Below, in pieces: positions 1-8,208 of a DNA stretch of 64,000 nucleotides; the stretch's first letter is position 1; every line of letters starts with the position of its first letter. The position numbers were made by a program, and so were the translations under genes. Under the pieces are notes generated by a model, which did no database searches, was not told where the DNA came from, and saw only the letters and a program-made list of their open reading frames with translations. Source of the stretch: GCA-2683825 sp965662355 (lineage in GTDB: Bacteria; Planctomycetota; UBA1135; GCA-002686595); the NCBI GenBank assembly GCA_965662355.1, contig CBFIHP010000011.1:124001-188000 (forward strand). Direction: 5' to 3'.

Positions 1-1257
1 ACGATGGGTCGCTATGGCAACGCGACCGTCGCGATTGTGGCCGACCACGGTGAGGGCCTGGGGGACAAGGGCGAGGATACGCATGGCTTGTTCGTGTATC
101 AGGCAACGATCCGTGTCCCGCTGCTCCTTCGAGCTCCGCAACAGATTCCGAAGGGAACCCGCATCGACGAGCCCGTGAGCACCGTCGACCTGGCACCGAC
201 CTTGCTCGAGCTAGCGGGCTTGAAGCCTTCTCGGCAAGTACAGGGGCGCTCACTCAGTCCCCTGTGGAATGTGAATGCGAACGCGAGTCCGGCCGAGCGA
301 CGTATTTACTTTGAGACGTTGCTACCGCGGTACGAATACATGTGGTCCAACCTCGCGGGCATGCGCGCGGGCACGCACAAGTTCATCTCGGCGCCCACAG
401 ACGAGCTGTATCAGCTCGAAGCTGATCCGGGCGAAAGCGAGAACCTTCTCGCGTCTTCTGAAAGCGACTCGCAATGGGCCTTGCGTTTCCAGGGATTGGT
501 CGGGGGGTTCCCGCCGCCGCCCAGCTCGGCCTCGATGAACCTCGACAGTGCCACGCGCGAGACCATGGCCGCACTCGGATACGGATTCGCGCCTCTTTCG
601 GTGGACACCCTGGCGAACACGAGCGGAGAAGGGCGTGGAGTGCTCCCCGATCCCAAGGCGAATCTCGCAAAGCACCACCTGTACCGAAAGATCCAAGGCG
701 CTACCCGGGACGAGGATTGGTCACTGGTCATCGAGTTGACCGCCAAGGGCCTACGAGGTACGAGCTTCGATGCCTATCAGGCACTCTTCGCCGCCCGCGC
801 CCATGCGAGCCTCGCGCAGCACCGTCAGGCGGAGAACATCTATCGCATGCTGCTGGGAAGCTTCCCCGCGGACACCACGATGCTGCGGGGGCTCGCCTCC
901 GTGCAGTTCGACATGAAGCAATTTGCCGAGGCGCGCAGCACCTATGTGCACCTTGTCGAGCTGGACGCTCTCCATCCCCAGCACCACGCCGGCCTCGGAG
1001 ACTGCCAGATGGCCCTGGGCAACGCCGCGCTAGCGCGCAAGGCCTGGGAATCGGCTCTCGTCGCCGACCCATACTTCGTGAAGGCCTGGAACAACCTCGG
1101 AATCATGGATGCCCAATCGGGCGAATTCGACGCCGCACGGACGCGCTTCGAGCGCATCCTCGCCATCGACCCCGGCCACGAACAGGCGCGCAACAACCTG
1201 CGGCGCCTGTCCAAAGACGTCCAGACCAACGCGAAGACCCCGACTCAGAACCGATGA
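1..1257 (+). CDS. sulfatase-like protein with C-terminal TPR repeats (5' partial)
   Basis: The reading frame is open at the left edge, so the N-terminal part, including the usual catalytic Cys/Ser region, lies outside the window. The first ~150 visible residues are the C-terminal half of an alkaline-phosphatase/sulfatase fold: VADHGEGLGDKGEDTHG carries the Asp-His metal ligands, followed by the VPLLLRAP and VDLAPTLLELAG segments usual in sulfatases and the DELYQLEADPGESENL segment. From about residue 230 the protein turns into TPR-like helical repeats up to the C-terminus. A sulfatase fused to TPRs is a known planctomycete and proteobacterial arrangement, probably acting on an exported or surface sulfo/phospho-substrate. 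The stop codon overlaps the next start (ATGA), so the two are probably co-translated. Substrate unknown. Confidence 0.85.
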   Translation, partial: TMGRYGNATVAIVADHGEGLGDKGEDTHGLFVYQATIRVPLLLRAPQQIPKGTRIDEPVSTVDLAPTLLELAGLKPSRQVQGRSLSPLWNVNANASPAERRIYFETLLPRYEYMWSNLAGMRAGTHKFISAPTDELYQLEADPGESENLLASSESDSQWALRFQGLVGGFPPPPSSASMNLDSATRETMAALGYGFAPLSVDTLANTSGEGRGVLPDPKANLAKHHLYRKIQGATRDEDWSLVIELTAKGLRGTSFDAYQALFAARAHASLAQHRQAENIYRMLLGSFPADTTMLRGLASVQFDMKQFAEARSTYVHLVELDALHPQHHAGLGDCQMALGNAALARKAWESALVADPYFVKAWNNLGIMDAQSGEFDAARTRFERILAIDPGHEQARNNLRRLSKDVQTNAKTPTQNR

Positions 1258-2216
1258 AAACGCGCGTCGCTCTTGTCTACGCCCTCTTGCTCGGCGCCTG
1301 TCGCTCCGCGCCTCCCGTTGCGTTGGAAACGCCCTCCGTCCCCTATGTGCTAGTCCTCGGCACTGCCCAGGACGCGGGGTTGCCACAGATCGGCTGCAAC
1401 GAACCACCGTGCGTTCGCGCGCGTACGCATCCAGACGAGCGTCGCCTGGTCACTTCCCTATTGCTCGTGGATCCTCGTACGGGTAAGCGCTTTCTCTTCG
1501 ACTGCACACCCGACATTCGCGAGCAGATGGCACGCGCGGAACCTCACCCGCCCAACCGCGCACTACCCGGTCCGCGCCCCCCGCTCGTCGACGGCATCTT
1601 CCTGACGCATGCCCACATGGGCCACTACACCGGGCTCCTGCACTTCGGCCCCGAGGCTTACGGAGCGCGCGACCTCGCCGTTTGGTCCTCGACCCGCTTC
1701 ATGGCCTTCCTGCGAGAGAACGACCCCTGGAGCCTCCTGGTCGAGGGTGGCAATCTGCGCCTCGAACACATGCCCGCCGGCGAGCGCGTCACCCTGGGAC
1801 CCGACTTGCATGTGCGCGCCCTGGTGGTGCCACATCGCGATGAATTCACCGACACCCTGGCCTTCATCATCGAAGGCCCACGTAAGAAACTGCTCTACCT
1901 GCCAGACATCGACAAGTGGGAGCGCTGGTCCCAGAGCATCGAGGACATCATCGGCCGTGTGGACTTCGCTCTTGTCGATGGAGCCTTCTATGCCCCCGAC
2001 GAGATTCCGGGCCGCGACATCTCGGAGATACCCCACCCCCTTATCGTCGAATCCCTGGCACGTTTCGGGGCGCTTCCACGGGACGAGCGACGCAAGGTGC
2101 TCTTCACGCATCTGAATCACACGAACCCTGCTTGCGATCCTCATACCGAGGCGGCCAGGAAGGTCCGACAAGCGGGAATGGCCGTCGCTCGGGACGGGAT
2201 GATCCTCGAGCTGTAG
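1254..2216 (+). CDS. lipoprotein metallo-beta-lactamase-fold hydrolase, PqqB-like
   Basis: The 320-residue protein starts with a lipoprotein signal peptide (lipobox LLGAC, Cys around residue 17). The body resembles the PqqB-like branch of the metallo-beta-lactamase superfamily: YVLVLGTAQDAGLPQIGC near the N-terminus, the THAHMGHYTGLLHFG metal motif, VVPHRDEFTDTLAF, LLYLPDIDKW and the late VLFTHLNHTNP. The canonical HxHxDH motif reads HAHMGH here, so the Asp that ligates the second zinc is Gly. No PQQ biosynthesis genes are nearby, so a role in PQQ synthesis is unlikely. An exported hydrolase of unknown substrate is the safer reading. The ATG overlaps the upstream sulfatase stop codon, which points to one operon. 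Confidence 0.85.
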   Translation: MKTRVALVYALLLGACRSAPPVALETPSVPYVLVLGTAQDAGLPQIGCNEPPCVRARTHPDERRLVTSLLLVDPRTGKRFLFDCTPDIREQMARAEPHPPNRALPGPRPPLVDGIFLTHAHMGHYTGLLHFGPEAYGARDLAVWSSTRFMAFLRENDPWSLLVEGGNLRLEHMPAGERVTLGPDLHVRALVVPHRDEFTDTLAFIIEGPRKKLLYLPDIDKWERWSQSIEDIIGRVDFALVDGAFYAPDEIPGRDISEIPHPLIVESLARFGALPRDERRKVLFTHLNHTNPACDPHTEAARKVRQAGMAVARDGMILEL

Positions 2217-2348
2217 GCCCGAACACTGCCGGAAAATGCTTCCGCCAGGTGTCCGACGACACTGATTCCACGCAATCCCCCCCCGCGGCTCCTGATCTTT
2301 GCAGGGGGATCGCAACTTCCCGTAGTCCAGCGGTCGAAGAGAACCTCG

Positions 2349-3950
2349 ATGCTCCCCGCTCCCAAGATGATTGGCCCCTACCAGGTCATCGAAATCCTTG
2401 GCGAGGGAGGTGTGGGCTCGGTCTACCTGGCAGAGCAGCCCCCGCCGATTTCGCGCAAGGTCGCCATCAAGCTGATCAAGCTGGGCATGGACACCCGCGA
2501 GGTGCTTGCACGTTTTGAGCTCGAGCGCCAGGCCCTGGCCATGATGAGCCATCCGAGCATCGCCAAGGTGCTCGATGCGGGAGAGACCAGCACCGGTCGG
2601 CCATACTTCGTCATGGAGTACGTCGAGGGCAAGCCCCTGACCGAATATTGCGACGAGCTCAAGCTCAGCATCCGCGACCGGCTCGAGCTCTTGGCCCGCA
2701 TCTGCGGCGCCATCCAACACGCCCACGGCCGCGGCATCCTCCACCGTGATATCAAGCCATCGAACCTGATCATCAGCCACCAGGACGGTCGCAATCGCCC
2801 CATGGTGATCGACTTCGGCCTGGCCAAGGTCCTGTCATCGGGAACCAGCGAAGCGACGATGTTGACGACGCCTGGGCAGCTACTCGGCACACCGTCCTAC
2901 ATGAGCCCCGAGCAGGTCGAGCTGCCGCCTGATGAAATCGACACTCGCTCCGACGTGTACGGCCTGGGCATCGTGTTGTTCGAGCTCCTGACGGGGACAC
3001 GTCCCCACGAGCGCGAATTGGGCCGAGGTGGACTTCGAGTCCTGATGCAGAACATGCAAAAGGAGGAGACGTGCAAGCCGAGCTCGCGGCTGACCGGCAG
3101 CGAGGTCGAAGTCCTCGAGATCGCCGCCAATCGACGCACGACCCCGGTGTCCCTGTCCAAGTGGATTCGTGGCGATCTCGATTGGATCACACTGAAGGCC
3201 ATCGAGCGCGACAGGGAACGGCGCTACGAATCCGTGGCCCAGCTGAAGGAGGACATCGAGCGCTTCCTCAACAGCGAACCCATCGTCGCCCGGCCTCCGA
3301 CGCGCGCTTATCGCTTCGAGCGCTTCCTGCACCGCAATCGCCTGGCCGTCGTGGCCGTCGTTGCAGCGGTGCTGGCCATGCTCTTGGGATCCGGCACAAG
3401 CACGTTCATGTACCTGCGCGCGAACGCGTCCCGCGACCAGAAGACCATCCCCATCAAGGCCATGGAGGAACTCCGTACGGATGTCTCCAACGCACACCTC
3501 TGGTTCGAGGAAGCCCTGGCCGGTGATCCGTCCCTGGACGTGGAGGTTGACGTCTTCACCCCCATCCGCGAATCCCAGGGCTCGGTTTCCGTGCTTCTGT
3601 GCGGGGGAACGACGCACCATGGAGACGTGGAACCCATCAGGAATTCCCGCACGCGCGAACTCCTGACCGAGCTCGAGAGCGACCTGGCCTCGCTCCTGCT
3701 CAAGTCGAAAGAGCGCTGGTCGAAGCGTGCCAACGAGGGCCAGACGGGCGGCGAGATGGACCAGGAGTTCGACCACCTGTTCGTCGGGATCCTTGCGGAT
3801 GCGAACGAGGTGACGTCGAAATTGACCCTGGCGATGACGCGGGATTGGCGCTCGCTGGCAAAGATGTCCATCGCCGTGAATGCGGTGGGGCTATTGCTGT
3901 TGTTGGCGAGCTTGGTGTTAACGCTAGGGGCGGCTCGTAAGCAGGCCTGA
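2349..3950 (+). CDS. membrane Ser/Thr protein kinase with extracytoplasmic sensor-like segment
   Basis: Hanks-type kinase of 533 residues. The glycine loop is LGEGGVGSVYLAE, the lysine sits in KVAIKLIK, the catalytic loop is HRDIKPSN (Asp134), DFGLAK and the TPSYMSPEQ activation segment follow, so it should be active. After the kinase domain (~8-315) comes a membrane span around residues 330-355, then ~140 residues, then a second span near the C-terminus. The bracketed segment includes AHLWFEEALAGD and looks like the helical ligand-binding domains of chemoreceptors and sensor kinases, so this may be a one-protein transmembrane sensor kinase. An internal ATG six codons downstream is an alternative start. 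It converges with the PqiB-like gene. Confidence 0.9.
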   Translation: MLPAPKMIGPYQVIEILGEGGVGSVYLAEQPPPISRKVAIKLIKLGMDTREVLARFELERQALAMMSHPSIAKVLDAGETSTGRPYFVMEYVEGKPLTEYCDELKLSIRDRLELLARICGAIQHAHGRGILHRDIKPSNLIISHQDGRNRPMVIDFGLAKVLSSGTSEATMLTTPGQLLGTPSYMSPEQVELPPDEIDTRSDVYGLGIVLFELLTGTRPHERELGRGGLRVLMQNMQKEETCKPSSRLTGSEVEVLEIAANRRTTPVSLSKWIRGDLDWITLKAIERDRERRYESVAQLKEDIERFLNSEPIVARPPTRAYRFERFLHRNRLAVVAVVAAVLAMLLGSGTSTFMYLRANASRDQKTIPIKAMEELRTDVSNAHLWFEEALAGDPSLDVEVDVFTPIRESQGSVSVLLCGGTTHHGDVEPIRNSRTRELLTELESDLASLLLKSKERWSKRANEGQTGGEMDQEFDHLFVGILADANEVTSKLTLAMTRDWRSLAKMSIAVNAVGLLLLLASLVLTLGAARKQA

Positions 3951-3970
3951 TACGGAGCCGTAACGTGTCG

Positions 3971-5407
3971 TCACTCGAAAGGAGCTGGCACGACACGGCC
4001 TTTGCGTTTCTCTACGAGGAGCACGCCGACGAGCTTTCCGTCGCTGCGGGCAACCACGGAGGCGCCGTGCCACTCGGCGTCGAAACTCAATGCGGGATCG
4101 ACTGCGAGGGTGTCGCCATCGGCGCGGAGGCGTGCTGCGGCGAGGGCGATTGGGGCCGCTGATGGATCCCCGAGGGCCAGGCAGTCCTCGCCCGTGATCG
4201 GAGCGCGCATCAGGTCGGCGGGCCAGGGTTGGAAGGCGCTCAGTCCGCCGTCGGCTGCGAGCAAGGAGACGTCCAGGGCGCGCAGGGCCAATCCACGGGC
4301 GGCCCATAGGGGCTCGGACGATAGGCCCATGCGTTGTCCGAGCAACTCGATGGCCTCGGACTTCTCGTGAGCACCGTCTTCGTGCACGAGCAGGTCCGCC
4401 GGACCTAGCCAGCCGTCTCGCAAGCAAAGCAGCCAACCGGCGCGGGAACGATCGATTCCGAGCACGCCCTTTTCCCAGACGTGCTGGGCTCGGACGAGCT
4501 CGGGAACGCGCGAACCGCTGGGAACCAACTCGCGGCCGAGGGCCAAGGGTGGCTGCCAGCCGAGCCAGCTCTCCTCCGGCTCGGGATGCAGGACGAAACG
4601 ATGGCCGGTACGAACCCGGGGTCCGGGGCGCGTCGGTGTCGAGAGCGCGATGCCGCCCACGAGCAGGCTGCGAATCGATTCCAGCTCGACGCGCAAGCCT
4701 CCGAGTCCCAGGGCAAAGTCCACGCCACCCTGTTCCCAGAAGCGGGTGTCCTCGCGCACGAGCTCGGCGAAGGGCGGGCGAATACCCGCGCGGATCTCGA
4801 CGGCACGGGCGTCGGAGGAAAGCCCGACCGAGAACACGCTTCCGATCTGGATGCCGCGATAGTTGATCGGAGCGCCGGGCGCGAGACCGTGGCGCTCGGG
4901 AGCCTCGATCACGATCTCCAGCACACCTTCCTCTTCCATGCCCGCGACCGGGGGGTCCGCAAGGGCGATGAACTCCCTCTGGCGCGTCGCATCGGCGGGT
5001 CCGGGAAGCACCGCCAGATAGCGCGCACCTACGATGGTCTCCAGGCCTTGCACACTGTCCAGGGCCAGGTGGGGTCGTACGACCCAGAAACGCGCCCCGG
5101 CGCGGGCAATGCCCGCGGCATCGGTCTCGAGTCGTACGCCGAGGATGACTTCGCTGAGATCGTCCTTCAGATCAACACGCTCGACATTGCCGACGGAGAC
5201 GCCGCGATAGCGGAGAGGATCCCCGGTCCGGATGCCATGCCCCGCGGGCACGTGGACCTCGATCAATACCCCGCGCCGCGCCCATGCGGAGGCTCCGAGG
5301 TAGACCGCCAGGGCAAAAGCCAGGACAGGCAGGATCCAGGAGAAGGAACCGCTGCCCTGGACCTCGACGCGTGCCGACGGGAGTTTTGTTTCCGGCGTAT
5401 CGCTCAT
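3971..5407 (-). CDS. pqiB: MCE-domain (PqiB/MlaD-like) membrane protein
   Basis: The 478-residue protein has one N-terminal membrane span (~residues 23-42) followed by two MCE domains, seen as GIRTGDPLRYRGVSVGNVER and a second copy GLAPGAPINYRGIQIGSVF. MCE proteins form periplasmic hexameric rings or tubes that move lipids between membranes. E. coli PqiB has three MCE domains, so this version is shorter. After the second MCE the rest (~170 residues) is different: its end resembles the last strands of a trypsin-like fold (GASVVARSDGKLVGVLL) but has no visible catalytic Ser/His. The start codon overlaps the stop of the PqiA-like gene (ATGA), so the two are translationally coupled, as in pqiAB. 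Confidence 0.8.
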   Translation of the reverse strand: MSDTPETKLPSARVEVQGSGSFSWILPVLAFALAVYLGASAWARRGVLIEVHVPAGHGIRTGDPLRYRGVSVGNVERVDLKDDLSEVILGVRLETDAAGIARAGARFWVVRPHLALDSVQGLETIVGARYLAVLPGPADATRQREFIALADPPVAGMEEEGVLEIVIEAPERHGLAPGAPINYRGIQIGSVFSVGLSSDARAVEIRAGIRPPFAELVREDTRFWEQGGVDFALGLGGLRVELESIRSLLVGGIALSTPTRPGPRVRTGHRFVLHPEPEESWLGWQPPLALGRELVPSGSRVPELVRAQHVWEKGVLGIDRSRAGWLLCLRDGWLGPADLLVHEDGAHEKSEAIELLGQRMGLSSEPLWAARGLALRALDVSLLAADGGLSAFQPWPADLMRAPITGEDCLALGDPSAAPIALAAARLRADGDTLAVDPALSFDAEWHGASVVARSDGKLVGVLLVEKRKGRVVPAPFE

Positions 5408-6015
5408 GCTTCCAGCACACTCACTTCCTCTTCATCCCAGAGGGAATGGGGATCGAACCAGGCGCTCGCCAAGAGGTTCAACAACACACAACCCGTGAAC
5501 GCGATCGTTCCGGGACCCGGCCGAACCTCCGCAATATCACCGAACTTGACCCAGGCCACGACCACGGCGACGAGCAGCACATCGAGCATGCCCCAGCGCC
5601 CAGTCCATTCGATCGCGCGCCAGACCCACGCCCGCTGCCGCAGATCGAGACGCTTCGGGTAGGACGAGAGACCGAGCAGTGCCAGCATCTTTGAAAAGGG
5701 CAGCAACACGGAACACAAGAACACCACGCTACCGACGAACCACTCACCATGGGCCAGGAGCCCGACGCTTCCGGTCCAGATACTCGCGTCCGTCACGTGA
5801 CCGAATTGCTCGAGTCGCATGACCGGCAGAAAGATGGCCATGGGAAAGAGGCACAGGGCTGCGATCGCCGCGGCACGACAGGAACGGTTGCCACGAGCCG
5901 CTCGGCGCGGATCGTGGATGCGAACACCGCAGCGCGAGCACAGCGCCACGGCACCTTGGGGAAGGGCGGGTAGGGTCTGGACCAATCCGCAACAATGACA
6001 GGCTTTGAGGTTCAC
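5404..6015 (-). CDS. pqiA: PqiA-like integral membrane protein
   Basis: The product, about 203 residues from a GTG start, begins with two zinc-ribbon-like Cys pairs (CHCC and CSRCG) and then has four hydrophobic segments, the architecture of half of a PqiA protein. The GTG was chosen because it gives VNLKACHCCG directly at the N-terminus, as in the family; the open frame continues upstream without a convincing start. PqiA proteins sit in the inner membrane and partner with MCE proteins such as the overlapping downstream gene in envelope lipid transport or stress tolerance. Classical PqiA has two such halves (about 400 residues), so this is a single-module version. Confidence 0.8.
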   Translation of the reverse strand: MNLKACHCCGLVQTLPALPQGAVALCSRCGVRIHDPRRAARGNRSCRAAAIAALCLFPMAIFLPVMRLEQFGHVTDASIWTGSVGLLAHGEWFVGSVVFLCSVLLPFSKMLALLGLSSYPKRLDLRQRAWVWRAIEWTGRWGMLDVLLVAVVVAWVKFGDIAEVRPGPGTIAFTGCVLLNLLASAWFDPHSLWDEEEVSVLEA

Positions 6016-6282
6016 GAAGGGCTGCTTTCTACGCGCTCGGCGGCTCGGGCCCTGTAAGGAAAATGCTAAGAAAGGGGAACGAAATGAACTCGACGGGCAT
6101 TTGGATAGGTAGATCGACGCGACTGACCTCCTCCGCACGGGCAAATGACAGCCAGCCGGTTCTCCTTTTTCCCCTCGGATGGATTCTCCCAGGAACCTGA
6201 GAGTCCGGGTCCGCGTCAGACACCCTCCCACCGGCCCGCAATCCCTCACCCAGCAATCCGCCCTGGCTCTCGGCGGGAACGC

Positions 6283-8130
6283 ATGATCAAGAGAAACGCC
6301 ACCCCCTCCCCCGGCGTCGTGTCCATCCTTTTGGCGTCCTTGGCGCTGCCCTGTTCGGCCCAGAAACTCGCCTCGGTCACCGAGATCCCCTCACCCTTCC
6401 TGCGACTCGAGGAGAGCGATCGTGCGCTCACGATCGGTTTCGATGCGGCGGATTACGCGCTGCTCTCCAACCTCCACGAGAACTCCGGCGGGCTCTTGCG
6501 CATACGCGACGTTCCGTTGCCTCTGGGTCGCACGGTCGACTTGAACCTGCAACCGACGCGCGTGTTCGAACCGGGCGCACGTGCGATCGTCGTGCACGAA
6601 GACGGGTCCCAAAGCTATGTCGCCCCCCGGGCGAAGACATTCTTTGGTCACGTCGAAGGCGGAGGCACGGTTTTTCTCGGCATCTCGCCGACGATGCTGC
6701 ACGGCTATGTCGAAGTGGGTACCGACCAGTACTTCCTATCCGCCGGAGGTTCGAATCAAAGCGGCAAGGCGACGATCGCCCACAGCTCGCTCTTCGCTAA
6801 CGGACTCACGCCGGGCGCCCCTGGTGATTGGTGCGGCTTCTCGCCCCCGAACTCGCCCTTCGACAACGCCGAGCGCGAATCGATGGAAGACGAGGCCGGC
6901 GTCCAGAAGGTGATCAACTCGGGCGCGACGGTGCGTATGGCACGTGTCTTCCTCGAAGCCGACGCACAGTTCCGCGCCGCGTTCTCCTCCGATCAAGATT
7001 GCATCGACTACGTGACGCTCCTGACGAGCGCATCCAGCTCGATTTATCGCCGCGACATCGGGTCTGTCTTCAGCATTCCCGATGGCTACCTTCGGGTCTG
7101 GAACACGACACCGCCCTGGGGCCAGATCAGCACCTTCAGTGACATCTCGGATGTGCAAAACTGGTGGACCAGCAATGCCAACCCCGACCGCACGATCGGC
7201 CGCGCGGCAGTGCACGTGCTGACCCGCCCGGTCTTCGGCGGCGTGGCCTTCAGCGCGGGCGGGCTCTGCAACAACCAGCAGGGTTATGAAATCTCGAGCT
7301 TGAACGGCTCGTTCCCCTACCCGGTACAGCACACCTCCCATGCCAACTGGGATCTGATCGTCTACAGCCACGAATTCGGGCACACCTTCGGCTCGGGTCA
7401 CACCTTCAACTATTCGCCGCCGATTCCGTGCTTCGAGGGCAGCGGGCCCGACAACGGCACGATCATGAGCTACTGCCACCTGGAAGCCGGAGGTAACAAC
7501 AACATCGGCATGCGCTTTCATGTCCGAGTGCAGAACAATCTCATCCAGCGCTTCGGCTCGGCCAACTGTCTGGACCAGACGCTGATCGAGAACGGCGACT
7601 ACGACTTCGACGGTGACATCGACGCCGCCGACATCGCCACGGCCGACGGCATTCTGGCCCAGGGCTTCGTATCGCGTGCCGCCAACGCTGTCTTCGACTT
7701 CGACGGCGATGGCGATTTCGATGCCCTCGATCGCGAGCTCCTCGACCTCGTCACCAGCGGCATGCCGCCCGCCGAGGCCCTGATGTACAACGGCGCGGGA
7801 ACCAACGAGGAATGCTACTTCACGCTGAACAACCCATTGCTCGGTCGCACCTGGAGCAGCCAGGTCCTGGCCTTCGGCGTGGGAACGATCACTTTCATCC
7901 TCGCGTACACCCAGCCTATTTCGGGCATCACCCTCGCCACCGGCGAGCTCCTGGTGCACCCGGGCTCGAATTTCCTGTTTTCCTCGGTTGCGAACTCGCA
8001 GTTTCTCTTCGGTGTCCATGAAATGGATGTCCCGCTCGACACGAACCTGGCTGGGTTCATGGCCTACGTCCAGGGCTTTCGCCTGGACCAGGCCTGCAAT
8101 GCTCTGCAACTACGAGTGAACTTCTACTGA
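6283..8130 (+). CDS. secreted metzincin metalloprotease with dockerin-like EF-hands
   Basis: 615-residue exported protein with a signal peptide ending near SAQK. A long N-terminal prodomain-like region precedes a metzincin (reprolysin-like, M12-type) catalytic domain. The zinc motif is HEFGHTFGSGH (His363-His373), followed by the Met-turn region GTIMSYCH. Two calcium-binding loops of dockerin/EF-hand type follow (DFDGDIDAAD from residue 441 and a second copy DFDGDGDFDALD about 30 residues on). The last ~110 residues form a beta-rich C-terminal domain with a GELLVHPG element that is also seen in other secreted proteins of the window. The ATG was preferred over the upstream open frame because it gives a proper signal peptide and follows a GGGAA-type ribosome site. 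The next gene is a paralogue in tandem. Confidence 0.88.
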   Translation: MIKRNATPSPGVVSILLASLALPCSAQKLASVTEIPSPFLRLEESDRALTIGFDAADYALLSNLHENSGGLLRIRDVPLPLGRTVDLNLQPTRVFEPGARAIVVHEDGSQSYVAPRAKTFFGHVEGGGTVFLGISPTMLHGYVEVGTDQYFLSAGGSNQSGKATIAHSSLFANGLTPGAPGDWCGFSPPNSPFDNAERESMEDEAGVQKVINSGATVRMARVFLEADAQFRAAFSSDQDCIDYVTLLTSASSSIYRRDIGSVFSIPDGYLRVWNTTPPWGQISTFSDISDVQNWWTSNANPDRTIGRAAVHVLTRPVFGGVAFSAGGLCNNQQGYEISSLNGSFPYPVQHTSHANWDLIVYSHEFGHTFGSGHTFNYSPPIPCFEGSGPDNGTIMSYCHLEAGGNNNIGMRFHVRVQNNLIQRFGSANCLDQTLIENGDYDFDGDIDAADIATADGILAQGFVSRAANAVFDFDGDGDFDALDRELLDLVTSGMPPAEALMYNGAGTNEECYFTLNNPLLGRTWSSQVLAFGVGTITFILAYTQPISGITLATGELLVHPGSNFLFSSVANSQFLFGVHEMDVPLDTNLAGFMAYVQGFRLDQACNALQLRVNFY

Positions 8131-8208
8131 TCCTCGAAGTCCGCTCCGACCCCCCCCCAACAAAGAACGCCACAACGCCGCATCGCGGCACACCCAAACC
8201 TGCTCTCA

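Noticed and set aside
1563..2780. Long leftward frame opposite the PqqB-like and kinase genes
   Set aside because: Composition mirrors the opposite-strand genes; no ribosome site, motif or codon pattern of its own. Similar long mirror frames at 6736-8109, 8206-9414, 37627-39642 and 53636-55831 were rejected for the same reason.
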